Shown here piece after piece: positions 50,284 through 59,607 of a stretch of DNA of 64,000 nucleotides (the stretch's first letter is position 1; each line of letters starts with the position of its first letter). This DNA is from CAYXGZ01 sp964464755 (lineage in GTDB: Bacteria; Planctomycetota; MHYJ01; JACPRB01). Where the stretch lies: assembly GCA_964464755.1 (NCBI GenBank), contig CAYXGZ010000007.1, positions 14,899 through 78,898 of the forward strand, written 5' to 3'. Under the pieces are notes generated by a model. The model was given only the letters and a program-made list of their open reading frames with translations, did not search any database and had not been told where the DNA came from. The position numbers and the translations under genes are program-made.

Positions 50284-51173
50284 TCGCGGCCCTGCTGGTG
50301 GGGGGACTGCTCATGCAGGACGCGGGCCTGAAGGAGGCGGACGCGGTCTTCGCGAAGCGCGACTGGGGCGCGGCCCTGGAGAGCTACCGCAAGGTCGCGG
50401 AGTCGGCGTCGGGATCCGACCGGGTCGAGGCCCTCGCCCAGGTCGCCCGCTGCCTCAGCCTGCTCGGGAAGCTCGACGAGGGGCGGCCCTGGCTCGAGAA
50501 GGCGGCGAAGCTCGCCGACGCCGCCCAGCCCGGCGGCTGGTCGCGCACCCTCGGCGTCCGCGGCATCTTCGAGCGCGAGTCCGGCGACAAGGCGGCCGCG
50601 CGGAAGACCTTCGAGGAGCTGTACGCCTACTGCCGGGACCGGAACCTGCCCCGGCGCGCCGTCGACGCCGTCCACCACCTCGCCCTCGTGGTCCCGCCCG
50701 AGGAGCAGCCCGCCTGGGCGCTCAAGGGGATCGCGGAGGCCGAAAAGCTCGGCGACGAGGCCTGGCTCGCCGTGCTCTGGAACAACCTGGGCGCGACGTA
50801 CGAGGATCTCAAGCTGCACCCGAAGGCCCTCGAGGCCTACCTCAAGGCCCGCGACTACCACCACAAGACCGGCGGGGAGTTCCAGAAGCATGTCGCGGAC
50901 TGGGCGGTCGGCCACGCGTACCGGCTGCTCGGGAAGACCGCCGAGGCCCGGCCCCTGCTCGAGGCCGCCCACGCCTGGGGCGCCACCCAGGACGGCGAAT
51001 GGAAGGGCTGGACGAAGAAGGACCTCGGCCTGGTCCTGGCCGCCCTGGGCGACCGCGAGCGCGGCGTCGCCATGGTCAAGGAAGCCCGCCAAGCCCTACT
51101 TGACGCCGGAATGGACAAGCACTGGCCTGAATCGATTGTAACTCTTGATCAAGAACTGGAGACCATCAAGTAA
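50280..51173 (+). CDS. TPR-repeat protein with hydrophobic N-terminus
   Basis: 297 residues. A hydrophobic start (IAALLVGGLLMQDAG) suggests export or anchoring, then tandem TPR-like repeats (ALESYRKVAESASGSDRVEALAQVARCL; WNNLGATYEDLKLHPKALEAYLKARDY). It starts in an ATGA overlap with the pseudo-protease, so the three genes are coupled, and may scaffold the HtrA pair. The last ~100 bases are markedly less GC-rich than the rest. Confidence 0.7.
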   Translation: MIAALLVGGLLMQDAGLKEADAVFAKRDWGAALESYRKVAESASGSDRVEALAQVARCLSLLGKLDEGRPWLEKAAKLADAAQPGGWSRTLGVRGIFERESGDKAAARKTFEELYAYCRDRNLPRRAVDAVHHLALVVPPEEQPAWALKGIAEAEKLGDEAWLAVLWNNLGATYEDLKLHPKALEAYLKARDYHHKTGGEFQKHVADWAVGHAYRLLGKTAEARPLLEAAHAWGATQDGEWKGWTKKDLGLVLAALGDRERGVAMVKEARQALLDAGMDKHWPESIVTLDQELETIK

Positions 51174-51180
51174 ATCGCCA

Positions 51181-51215
51181 CTTGATATTGCTCAGTTGCA
51201 TCAGCCAATATCAAG
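51181..51215. repeat. Perfect 10-bp inverted repeat between convergent genes
   Basis: CTTGATATTG at 51181-51190 pairs exactly with CAATATCAAG at 51206-51215 across a 15-base loop. No T-run follows, so a terminator is only one possibility. It falls in an AT-rich patch at the edge of the NXR-like operon. Confidence 0.5.
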
Positions 51216-51246
51216 CGTCGACATCATCCTCGAGCGCGACCGGGCC

Positions 51247-51978
51247 CTACTCTGCCGCGTCGTCGCCCGCATCCGCATCGGGCTCGGGCGGGATGGGAAT
51301 GGGCTGAGGGCACACGGGCCGGGGGTCCACGCCCAGGAGGCGGACGTCCGCGTCCACCACCGCCTCCAGCAGCGCGCCCAGGGCCCGGGTCCAGTCCCGG
51401 GGCGAGTTCTTCGCGAGGATCCCGCCGAAGGTGGGCGTCCAGCGGCCCAGGTGGGCCTCGAGGAAGAGCCGGCTGCTCCCCAGGCTCCGCTCCGCGCCCT
51501 CCAGGTCGCCCCGCTCCCGCGCGTCGGCCTCCTTTAGGGCGAGGAAATACGCGAACTCGAGCTCGGAGGCCGCGTGGTCGGGCCGCTCGCCCGCGTCGGG
51601 CCGGGGCCGCAGCCCGTGGGCGGAGTAGAAGGCGGTGACGTCGGCGAGATCCTGCGACTCCTGGAACGCGTGGGAGCTGCCGTAACGGGTCTCCAGGGGC
51701 GGCCACGCCGGGGGGATCGTGTGCCCGTAGGTCCCCAGATGGATCTGCTCCAGCGATTCCGCCGACAGCCCGGCGAGGATCCGCGCGACCCCGGCCAGCG
51801 CGGGGGCTACGGCCTCCGAGGACCAGAGCCCGGCGGTCTCCGGCGCGGGGAGGAACTCGCGCAGCCGCTCCAGGGTGCCGGCCTTCGGGTAGCGGAACGC
51901 CTCGGCCAGGAAGCGGTGGTACCCGGCGCGCAGGAGCGCGTCGTCCAGGGCCCGTTCCGGATCGGCGACGGTATCCAT
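51247..51978 (-). CDS. TorD-family molybdoenzyme chaperone
   Basis: 243 residues of the TorD/DmsD/NarJ type: an all-helical protein with YHRFLAEAFRYP at the start, LEQIHLGTYGHTIPPAWPPLETRYGSS (the conserved Y/H...P..E.YG region) and ASELEFAYFLALKEADA (E-x-D/E-x-x helix). It would assist folding and cofactor loading of the catalytic subunit before Tat export. It follows the NxrB-like gene by one base, in the same direction. Confidence 0.8.
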   Translation of the reverse strand: MDTVADPERALDDALLRAGYHRFLAEAFRYPKAGTLERLREFLPAPETAGLWSSEAVAPALAGVARILAGLSAESLEQIHLGTYGHTIPPAWPPLETRYGSSHAFQESQDLADVTAFYSAHGLRPRPDAGERPDHAASELEFAYFLALKEADARERGDLEGAERSLGSSRLFLEAHLGRWTPTFGGILAKNSPRDWTRALGALLEAVVDADVRLLGVDPRPVCPQPIPIPPEPDADAGDDAAE

Positions 51979-51979
51979 C

Positions 51980-53260
51980 CTAGATCGAGTTCGCGTGCTT
52001 GGCGGGGCGGATGTGGAAGGGCTCCTCCACCTGCGTGCGGAAGAGCTCCTGGCCGTCCTTCCCGAGGGCGATCACCGTGTCGTTGAACAGCTCGAACTTC
52101 CTCCCCCGCACGTTGGCCTCGTAGACCTTGGGCCCTTCCTCGATCTTGTAGCTGTAGATGATCCGCTGGTCGCGGCGGAAGAGCTGCATCACGGCGAGGG
52201 TCTCGCGGTCGGGCACCGTGTAGCGGTCCACGGCCTCGTCCACGCCGGGGCCGAACATCTGGCGCAGGTACTCCTTGGGCACCCAGCGGGGCGGGATGTA
52301 GTAGCCGTTGGGCTCGGTCCCGAACTGGGGGTACAGCGGAAGGGCAATCTTCGCGATCTTCACGAGGTAGTAGAGGGGGCTGCGGCGCTCCTCGGCCCAG
52401 GAGCCATCGGGGTTGACCTTGGCGAGGCCCTGGAGGCGGATCTGGCCGACGCAGCTGGACATGCAGCGCGTCTCGGTGGGCACGTTCCCCGTCAGCGGCT
52501 CGCGGCCCTCGATGCGGGGGTAGCAGGCGACGCACTTCTCGGAGACGCGCGTCGTCGGGCGGTACATGGCCTTCTTGTAGGGGCAGGCCTCGACGCACTT
52601 CCGGTAGCCACGGCAGCGCTCCTGGTCGATGAGGACGATGCCGTCCTCGGGCCGCTTGTAGACGGCCTGCCGGGGGCAGGCGGCGAGGCAGGCCGGGTAG
52701 GTGCAGTGGTTGCAGATCCGTTGCAGGTAAAAGAACCAGGTCTTGTGCTCCGGCAGGGAGGCGCCGTCCTTGGAGAGGCCGAAGGGGCCGCCCTCGTAGG
52801 CGGTGGAGGTGTCCTCGCCGATGTTGGGGTAGCGCCACTCCTCCTCGGTCGGGAGGTAGCCGAGCACCCGCTGCTGGGCGTCGGGGTTGAGGCCCCGCTT
52901 GGCGGCCTCGAAGATCGTCATCCCCTGGTAGACCCCGTAGGGCGCGTTCTTCGGGTCCTTCTTCGCGGGATCCCACTCCATGGACTCGTCGGTGCCGGCG
53001 TGGGCCCGGTCGAGGAGCTGGAGGATCTTGCGGTCCCAGTTCTGGGGGTAGCCGCCGTAGGGCTTGGTCTCGACGTTGTTCCACCACATGGACTCCTGGC
53101 CCTTGGAGAAGGTCCAGGTGGACTTGCAGGCCATGGTGCAGGTCTGGCAGGCGATGCAGCGGTTCGTGTTGAACACGAACGCGAACTGCCGGTCGGGATG
53201 GTGCTCCTCGTAGGGGTACTCCATCTCGCGGCCGAGCTGCCAGTTCTTCGCCTTGGGCAT
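51980..53260 (-). CDS. nxrB: NxrB-like iron-sulfur subunit
   Basis: 426 residues from ATG 53260 (GGAG upstream). NWQLGREMEYPYEE, CIACQTCTMACKSTW, CNHCTYPACLAACP, CRGYRKCVEACPYKK and the later CVACYPRIEG...CMSSCVGQIR hold the cysteines of four FeS clusters. The sequence from LYPQFGTEPNGYYIPP to QMFGPGV closely resembles, from memory, the NxrB of Nitrospira; length also matches (about 429). It passes electrons from the Mo subunit to the cytochrome subunit. Nitrate-reducing relatives share the fold, so direction is uncertain. Confidence 0.8.
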   Translation of the reverse strand: MPKAKNWQLGREMEYPYEEHHPDRQFAFVFNTNRCIACQTCTMACKSTWTFSKGQESMWWNNVETKPYGGYPQNWDRKILQLLDRAHAGTDESMEWDPAKKDPKNAPYGVYQGMTIFEAAKRGLNPDAQQRVLGYLPTEEEWRYPNIGEDTSTAYEGGPFGLSKDGASLPEHKTWFFYLQRICNHCTYPACLAACPRQAVYKRPEDGIVLIDQERCRGYRKCVEACPYKKAMYRPTTRVSEKCVACYPRIEGREPLTGNVPTETRCMSSCVGQIRLQGLAKVNPDGSWAEERRSPLYYLVKIAKIALPLYPQFGTEPNGYYIPPRWVPKEYLRQMFGPGVDEAVDRYTVPDRETLAVMQLFRRDQRIIYSYKIEEGPKVYEANVRGRKFELFNDTVIALGKDGQELFRTQVEEPFHIRPAKHANSI

Positions 53261-53268
53261 GTGAGCTC

Positions 53269-53559
53269 CTATCCTTTCGGCGCGGCCGGGGCCTGCTCGG
53301 CCCGGACCGGCGCCCATTGCGCGAGGACCTCGTCCACGATCCCGTTCACGAACTCCATCCCCCGCTCCGCCGCGATCCGGTGCGTCCCGGCGTAGTAGGG
53401 GTCCCGGAAGAGCCGCAGGATCCGCTCGCGGTCGAAGCCGAGGAGCAGGAACTCCTCGACCACCGCGGTGGCCATGTCCCGGTCCGAGGTGGGGGTCCCC
53501 GGGACGCCGACCCCGTGGAATTCCATCGGGTCGGCCGGATCCGATTCGTCCTTGGGCAC
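53269..53559 (-). CDS. Small unknown protein inside the NXR-like operon
   Basis: 96 residues, mostly helical in the middle: VVEEFLLLGFDRERILRLFRDPYYAGTHRIAAERGMEFVNGIVDEVL, with a Pro/Gly/Ala-rich end. No cysteine or signal peptide. It sits 11 bases after the NxrA-like gene and 8 bases before the NxrB-like gene. Such insertions in molybdoenzyme operons are sometimes assembly proteins, but nothing here shows that. Unrecognised. Confidence 0.6.
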   Translation of the reverse strand: MPKDESDPADPMEFHGVGVPGTPTSDRDMATAVVEEFLLLGFDRERILRLFRDPYYAGTHRIAAERGMEFVNGIVDEVLAQWAPVRAEQAPAAPKG

Positions 53560-53569
53560 GTCCGCCTCC

Positions 53570-56500
53570 TTAGGTGGTCAGGTCGCCCTTGAGGTAGCGC
53601 TTCATGAACTCGCCCTCGTGGCCGGGCATCATGCCCGTGCCGACGGGCGCCCAGGTGCCGACGCCGTTGGGGCCGCCGTTCTCGGCCTTGGTGACCTTCA
53701 CCAGGGTCTCCTTGGGCACGGTGTTGACGGCGTGGTTGTCCGCCTCGCCGCCGAAGAGGAAGCCCATCCGCGCCTTGGCCTTGTGGAAGAGGCTGTCGAG
53801 CTGGTGCATCGGCATAAGCCAGCCGCGGGTGATCGACTGCTGGGAGCCGTAGCGGAAGCTCGACTGGTAGCCGGTGTCCTCGGACTGGGCGCGACCGTCG
53901 GGCCGGGTCTCGTGGGCCTTGACCGACTTCTCGGTGGCGATGAAGGGGGCGTGCTTCATCATCACGATGCCGTAGGGGTAGGCGGGGTTGTACTTCGCCC
54001 GCAGCATCAGCCGGGCAACCTTGTATTGGGGCTCGTCGGGCTTCCAGCCGAGGTAGGGCCGGTCCGCCGGGTTGGCGTCCACGTACACGTAGTCGCCGTC
54101 CTCGATCTTGAGGTCCCGGGCCGCCTGCGGGTTGATGTGGAGCTGATGCTCGCCGACGCCCGGGGCGCGCTTGTCGCTGCGGTAGGGGTCGCCGAACTGG
54201 TTGTTCCAGATGAACTGCCAGTCGGTGACCTGCCACTGGGAATGCGTGGCGTGGCGGGTCTTCGGGGTCAGGCAGAAGAACTGGAAGCCCGCCTCCCAGA
54301 GGGGGTTCTTCGAGTGCTTCACCTCGGACCAGGGCTTGCGGATGTTGCGCACCTGGCGCTCGTCCCAGCCCATGTGGTCCTCGGGGATGCCGTAGGACTC
54401 GGGGCGGACGTAGGGGTTCGAGCTGACGATGACGTTGGGTAGGAAGGGGGTGGCCTCGGGACCCTCGCGGTGGACGATGAAGTTCTCGCCGTACTCGATG
54501 ACCTCGTCCTCGTCGTTGTAGGCCTGAAGTCGCCCGGTCGGGGTGAAGAAGGGCTGGCTGTCCACGACCTGCTCGTAGAAGGGGATGCGGGGGTAGGTCC
54601 GGAAGAGGAAGAGGGCCGACCCCGGCTCGCCGTACTTGCCGGCCATGATGTCGGAGACCTTGTACCCGCGGGTCGTCGTGCTGCCGTCGAGCAGCCTCTG
54701 GATGTAGACGTCCGAGCGTTTCTCGTGGGCGAACTTCCACATGTCGGTCAGCCGGGGCTCGCCGATCTCGTCGCCCAGGGCCTTGGCGGCCCGGGCGAGG
54801 ATGAGGGTGTCGTCGAGCGTGTCGTAGACGGGGGGCACGCCCCCCTTCCAGATCTGCAGGAAGGGGTTGGAGCAGGAGCCCGTGACCTCGAGGTCCTGGA
54901 ACTCCATCCAGCAGTTGGCCGAGAAGACGATGTCGGAGTACTCGACGGTGGAGGTCATCTCGATGTCGGTGGAGCAGATGAGCTCGATGCCCTGGTTCGT
55001 CTTCATGAGCATCTGGTACGCCCACTTCGCGTTGTTGAAGAGGTTCACGTTGGTGAACCAGAGGAACTTCGTGGGCGTGGGGAGGTGGGTCTTGCCGGTG
55101 AAGCAGCGCCGGCCCTTGGCGGGCGTGTCGACGATGAGGGGCTTCTCGTCGTAGTTCCAGTAGGCGGGCTCCTCGTCCTGGGTGAAGGCGTGGGCGTGGA
55201 TGCCCTTGCCGTCGGAGGCCGGGTCGAGGTCGAGGTGGAAGGGGTCCTCGGCGATCCAGCCCTTGAAGCCGGGGCCGGTCCACTCGGAGCCCTGGAAGAG
55301 CGCGGCCTTGTAGTTGCCGGCCCAGGTGTGGGACCCGGCGCCGGGGAGGCCGATGTTGCCCGTGAGCATGAGGGGCAGGTACGACGCGCGGTTCGCCTCC
55401 GTCGCGTGGAACCAGTGGTTGATGCCCTCGCCCTGGTGGATGGCGACCGGACGGGTCGTCGCGATGTCGTCGGCGAGGCGCCGGATGAGCTCCTTGGGGG
55501 CCCGGGTCATCTCGGCGACGCTGTCGAGGTCGTAGTCCTTGAGGTGGACGTTCTTGTAGAGGTCGAAGAGCGGGCGGACCTCGATCTTCTTCCCGTCCAC
55601 GCCCTGGACGCTGAAGGTCCCCTCGAGCGCGGGGTCCAGGCCCAGCTTGTCCCACGCGGCCCCCACGTCGTCGCGGGTGACGACCCTGGGACCCCCGGAT
55701 TTCGCGTCCCAGACCATGTAGTCGCCCAGCTTGTCGTACTGGGCCTTCGTCAGGCCGTGGACCTTGAAGCTGGGGCCGCCGGAGAGGTCCGGAGACGTGT
55801 ACCCGGCGACGACGTCCTTCGGCTGCAGCCGCTTCAGCGTGTCCGTGCGCACGAGCAGCGGGAAGTCGGTGAAGCGCTTCACGAACGCGGCGTCGTACTT
55901 CTTCTCGTCGATGAGGAGCTTGGTGATGCCCAGGAGCAGGGCCGCGTCCGTCTGGGGCCGGATCGGGATCCAGTAGTCGGCCTTGGTCGCCGGCGGGGAG
56001 TACTCGGGGGAGATGACGACGATCTTGGCGCCGCGCTCCATGCACTCGATGAAGAAGTGGTTGTCCGCCCGCTTGTTCTCGACCAGGTTCTTCCCCATCT
56101 GGATGTGGAGCTTGGTCGTGCGGAAGTCGTTGATGTCGCAGTCCGAGGCCTGCAGCCCGTGGACGAAGGGGTGACCCGGGGCCTGGTCGCCGTGCCAGGT
56201 GTAGTTGGACCAGATGCGGCTGCCCTTGGCGTCCTTCTCGCCGACGCCGCGGACCTTCGCGTCCAGCAGGGCGAGGCCCTGCCCGTAGCGGTACATCCCG
56301 TACTTGCCGATGACGCCCAGCAGGCCCATGCCGCCGCGGACCTTGCAGGTGCGGGTGCCGGCGCCCTCCCAGTGGGCCAGCATCTCCTCGGGGTAACCCT
56401 GAGCGAGGAGGCGCTTGCGGCCCGAGTCCCCGCTGTACTTCTTGGCGATGTGGACCACGCCCTTCGCCTGGTAGCGGAAGGCCTCCTCCCAGGGGACGCG

Positions 56501-57007
56501 CACGAACGAGTCCGTGCCGCGGGAGTCGAACTTGTACTTCCGGTGGTTCTCGGGGGTGAGCTCGGGGAAGCCGTCGTCGGCCCACTGCTTCCACATCTTG
56601 CGGATCATCGGGTAGCGCAGCCGGTAGGGGCCGTAGAGGCGGCGCTGCATCGTGAACCCGTTGGAGCAGCCCCGCGGGTTCCAGTTCACCGTGGCCTTGT
56701 TCCCGTACAGGTCGGCGATGCGCCCGTTGTCGTAGTTCTGCTCGCTGCGCAGCACGACGCCGTTGCGGACGAAGCCGCGCATCCGGCAGGCGTGGGTGCA
56801 GTTCGGGGAGCAGACCCAGGTGAAGCTCCGGTCGTAGCGGTACTGATCCCGGTAGATCTCCTCCCACTTCCGGTCGGGGTAGTGCGCGAGGGGATTGGGG
56901 ATGTCCTGCAGCGGCTGGAGCGCCCGCAGGTCGAGCCCGCGGGCGAGGAAGGCCGAGCCGCCGGCCCAGCCGGCGTGCCTGAGGAACTGGCGCCTAGACT
57001 GCGACAT
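53570..57007 (-). CDS. nxrA: NxrA-like molybdopterin catalytic subunit, Tat-exported
   Basis: 1145 residues from ATG 57007, very close to Nitrospira NxrA (about 1147). N-terminal SRRQFLR is a Tat signal, so it acts in the periplasm. CSPNCTHAC plus GCSNG near 100 give the FeS cysteines. ASDCDINDFRTTKLHIQMGKNLVENK and VVISPEYSPPATKADYWIPIRPQTD with PLLVRTDTLKRL match the Nitrospira/anammox NXR and relatives. Electron acceptor or donor chemistry (nitrite to nitrate, or reverse) is family inference; a specific oxyanion other than nitrogen is possible. Confidence 0.8.
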   Translation of the reverse strand: MSQSRRQFLRHAGWAGGSAFLARGLDLRALQPLQDIPNPLAHYPDRKWEEIYRDQYRYDRSFTWVCSPNCTHACRMRGFVRNGVVLRSEQNYDNGRIADLYGNKATVNWNPRGCSNGFTMQRRLYGPYRLRYPMIRKMWKQWADDGFPELTPENHRKYKFDSRGTDSFVRVPWEEAFRYQAKGVVHIAKKYSGDSGRKRLLAQGYPEEMLAHWEGAGTRTCKVRGGMGLLGVIGKYGMYRYGQGLALLDAKVRGVGEKDAKGSRIWSNYTWHGDQAPGHPFVHGLQASDCDINDFRTTKLHIQMGKNLVENKRADNHFFIECMERGAKIVVISPEYSPPATKADYWIPIRPQTDAALLLGITKLLIDEKKYDAAFVKRFTDFPLLVRTDTLKRLQPKDVVAGYTSPDLSGGPSFKVHGLTKAQYDKLGDYMVWDAKSGGPRVVTRDDVGAAWDKLGLDPALEGTFSVQGVDGKKIEVRPLFDLYKNVHLKDYDLDSVAEMTRAPKELIRRLADDIATTRPVAIHQGEGINHWFHATEANRASYLPLMLTGNIGLPGAGSHTWAGNYKAALFQGSEWTGPGFKGWIAEDPFHLDLDPASDGKGIHAHAFTQDEEPAYWNYDEKPLIVDTPAKGRRCFTGKTHLPTPTKFLWFTNVNLFNNAKWAYQMLMKTNQGIELICSTDIEMTSTVEYSDIVFSANCWMEFQDLEVTGSCSNPFLQIWKGGVPPVYDTLDDTLILARAAKALGDEIGEPRLTDMWKFAHEKRSDVYIQRLLDGSTTTRGYKVSDIMAGKYGEPGSALFLFRTYPRIPFYEQVVDSQPFFTPTGRLQAYNDEDEVIEYGENFIVHREGPEATPFLPNVIVSSNPYVRPESYGIPEDHMGWDERQVRNIRKPWSEVKHSKNPLWEAGFQFFCLTPKTRHATHSQWQVTDWQFIWNNQFGDPYRSDKRAPGVGEHQLHINPQAARDLKIEDGDYVYVDANPADRPYLGWKPDEPQYKVARLMLRAKYNPAYPYGIVMMKHAPFIATEKSVKAHETRPDGRAQSEDTGYQSSFRYGSQQSITRGWLMPMHQLDSLFHKAKARMGFLFGGEADNHAVNTVPKETLVKVTKAENGGPNGVGTWAPVGTGMMPGHEGEFMKRYLKGDLTT

Positions 57008-57941
57008 GTCCACCTCCGACCGGGGTTGGCGCGCCCATGAAGCGGGCGCGGAGTTCGTAGCTGTCGATGCACTGCCGGCAGGCGCCCCGGGCGGGCGACC
57101 AGGCGGGGAAGTCCGCCCGGACCGCGGCCAGAAGCGCCGGGGCCTTCGCCTCGAGGTCGGCGGCCCACCCGTGCGTGGGGAAGTTGCAGAGCGGGCAGAG
57201 CGCGCCGGGCCCGCCGCCGTGGAGGTCCACCCCGGGCACGAGCCGCTCCGGATGGCGGGCATCCTCGACCAGCCCGGGCCAGGTGACGTCGCTCCCATCC
57301 CAGAACGACCCGACCACCGTCTCCCGAACCCCGGCGGGCAGCCAGGGCAGGACGTTCGCGGCCGTCCGCGCCCATTGCTCGCGGGTCGCCGCCCCGCGCC
57401 GGCCCTCGCGCTCGAGGCGGCCCGCCACGTTGAGGTTCCAGAAGAGCCTCAGGCGCGCGCGCACGAGGTTCTCCTCGGCGGGCCGGTCGGCCAGCCGGCC
57501 CTGGATCCGGTACCCGAAGGCCGGCCGAAGCATGTCGGCCACGTGCCGGAACTCGTGACGGAAGAACCCCTCCGCGGCGGCAAGGTCGTCGAACCTCGAG
57601 GGACGGACCCGGACCCTGGCGCGGGGCCGGCCCCCGTCCGCCGAGGCGAGGTCCGCCTCCTCCTCCGCGGGGCCCGGCGCGCGTTCCACGGAGACCCCGG
57701 CGACATCCAGGGCGGCCTCCGCGAGCGCCCGCTCGAGCGGGGCGGCGAAACCCAGCTTCCGGAAGAACGAGGCCTGGATCCGCTCGAAGCCCGAGATCCG
57801 CACCGGTTCCGGAAGCGGGTAGAGCGGATCCGCGAGCAGGTGGTACTCCCGCGACCACGAGGGATCCCCCGCCGCCTCCCGCGCCAGGAGGGCCCGGGTG
57901 ACGACTTCGTCGAGGATTTCCGGATGGTAAAGGACGTCCAT
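56994..57941 (-). CDS. HExxH and CxxC protein encoded in the NXR-like operon
   Basis: 315 residues with no signal peptide. FRHEFRHVADML near residue 127 is a HExxH zinc site; further on CPLCNF (about 250) and CRQCIDS (about 288) form a four-cysteine zinc ribbon. A late Glu ligand is not obvious. It overlaps the start of the NxrA-like gene by 14 bases and follows the cytochrome gene by one base, so it is part of the operon. A role in maturation, quality control or folding is possible but unsupported. Unrecognised family. Confidence 0.65.
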   Translation of the reverse strand: MDVLYHPEILDEVVTRALLAREAAGDPSWSREYHLLADPLYPLPEPVRISGFERIQASFFRKLGFAAPLERALAEAALDVAGVSVERAPGPAEEEADLASADGGRPRARVRVRPSRFDDLAAAEGFFRHEFRHVADMLRPAFGYRIQGRLADRPAEENLVRARLRLFWNLNVAGRLEREGRRGAATREQWARTAANVLPWLPAGVRETVVGSFWDGSDVTWPGLVEDARHPERLVPGVDLHGGGPGALCPLCNFPTHGWAADLEAKAPALLAAVRADFPAWSPARGACRQCIDSYELRARFMGAPTPVGGGHVAV

Positions 57942-57942
57942 G

Positions 57943-59556
57943 CTAGTCCAGGGACAGCCGGTACCAGTTCGTGACGGACTTCTGCCCGTTGCGGTCCCCG
58001 GCGCGGCCGTCCCAGACGGCGAAGGAGATGGGAATCTCGCGGCCCGGGGTGAACGCCGCGCCGCGCGGATCGGTCGGGGCGAGGGCGCGGGACACCTGGA
58101 CCTTCCAGGTCCCGCCCGCCCAGTTCCCTTGGCCCTGCACGGCCTGCCGGTCGGCCGGCAGCGACCGAAGCGTCCCGAACCCGGCGGCGTCGAGGTCCTC
58201 GACGGGGGAGTTCCGGTCGGGCCGCGACATCGGGTTCCCCGCGGCCCAGCCGGACTGGAACGCCTTGTCGTGGTTGGAGAGCGCCGACGGGCGGTTCCCC
58301 TTGCCGGCGACCGTGGCCTCGTCCTTCTCGAAGGGATAGGCGTCGACCACCATCCCGGGGTGGGCCTTCTCGACGTCCTGGTGCCCCGCCAGGTCGGCCT
58401 GCCAGTCGGCCTTCCAGTGCCAGAGGTTCACGGGCCGGTCGGCGTTGCCCATCATGATCGGCGTGTCCATCCCCTTGAGGGCGAACTGCAGCGCGACCCC
58501 GTCCCGGAAGTCCTCCGGCCGCAGCGGGGCGCCGTCCTGCGCCCCGTCCGCCCAGGAAAGCTGGAAGGCGATCCGGGCGCCGTCGTGGGCCGCGCGGACC
58601 TTCAACCGCCTCGGGGCCAGGGTCCGGTGGAAGAGGAGGTCCAAGGGCAGATCCACGGCCGGCACGCGATCCCAGGCGGGATCCGCGGGATCCTTGGGCA
58701 GCGCGGCGACCTTCGCGGCCCGGATTCCCGAGCCCGCCGGCAGGACGGCGACCCGATCCTCGGTCTTCCCGGCGGAAAGCGACTGGACGTAGTGGACCAG
58801 GCTCCAGCGCTCCACGTCGCTCATCTGGTCCGGGCCGAACGCGGGCATCGGCGTACCCGCCATGCCCGCGGCGAAACGCAGGTAGACGTCGCGGTTCGAG
58901 GCGCCCCCCTTGTAGAGGCCCTGGGTGAAGTCGTTGGGCCGGATGGGCTGCTCGAGGCTGTCCTTGAGGTCCGCGGCCGAGGGGCCGTCCGCGCGGCCCG
59001 TGTCGCCATGGCACTTGATGCAACCGACCCGGACATACACCTCACGGCCGCGGGCGACGGACTCCGGCGTGGCGGCGGGCTCGGGGGGAACCGCGATGGG
59101 TTCACCGGCCGGCCCCTTCTCGAAGTGGTTGAAGAGCGTGGCCCCGGCCTTGTCGCGGGCGCTCGAGAGCGTCTTGACGTGCCGCACGAGGGACTGCCGC
59201 TCCACCTCGCCGAGTTGCCGCCAGGAGGGCATCGACGACCCCGGCATGCCGTTGGTGATCGTCGCGAGCAGGTCCGCGTCGGTGGGTAGCCCGGCCGTAC
59301 TGCGGACCTTGAAGGCGCCCGTGCTGAAGTCGCGGGGTCGCGGCCAGAGCAGGTAGGCCGCGGGGCCGTCGCCCCGGCCCTCGGGCCCGTGGCAGGTGGA
59401 ACAATAGGTGGCGAAGAGGACTTTTCCGTCCACGATGGGCGCGGGGGTCGGCGCCGGGTCCCGCCGGGGCGGGGCGTCGCTGCAGGCGGCGATCGTGGCG
59501 AACAGGGCGACCGCGGCGACGAGCGCCGGACCGCGCGGGGTCGGGGGAACCGTCAT
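57943..59556 (-). CDS. Cytochrome subunit: two c-type haems plus ethylbenzene-dehydrogenase haem-b domain
   Basis: 537 residues. A lipobox-like N-terminus (ATIAAC) predicts export. Two CxxCH motifs, CSTCH (about 52) and CIKCH (about 179), show c-type haems in two cytochrome domains. The C-terminal half resembles the haem-b-binding gamma subunit of ethylbenzene dehydrogenase, DMS dehydrogenase and NxrC candidates (ending FAVWDGRAGDRNG). It would carry electrons from the NxrAB-like complex. First gene of the operon, after a leader with GAGGAGAG. Confidence 0.8.
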   Translation of the reverse strand: MTVPPTPRGPALVAAVALFATIAACSDAPPRRDPAPTPAPIVDGKVLFATYCSTCHGPEGRGDGPAAYLLWPRPRDFSTGAFKVRSTAGLPTDADLLATITNGMPGSSMPSWRQLGEVERQSLVRHVKTLSSARDKAGATLFNHFEKGPAGEPIAVPPEPAATPESVARGREVYVRVGCIKCHGDTGRADGPSAADLKDSLEQPIRPNDFTQGLYKGGASNRDVYLRFAAGMAGTPMPAFGPDQMSDVERWSLVHYVQSLSAGKTEDRVAVLPAGSGIRAAKVAALPKDPADPAWDRVPAVDLPLDLLFHRTLAPRRLKVRAAHDGARIAFQLSWADGAQDGAPLRPEDFRDGVALQFALKGMDTPIMMGNADRPVNLWHWKADWQADLAGHQDVEKAHPGMVVDAYPFEKDEATVAGKGNRPSALSNHDKAFQSGWAAGNPMSRPDRNSPVEDLDAAGFGTLRSLPADRQAVQGQGNWAGGTWKVQVSRALAPTDPRGAAFTPGREIPISFAVWDGRAGDRNGQKSVTNWYRLSLD

Positions 59557-59607
59557 CTCCGCTCTCCTCTCGTCCTTGGCGGCCGGTTCAATGTCCGGTG
59601 ACTATTC

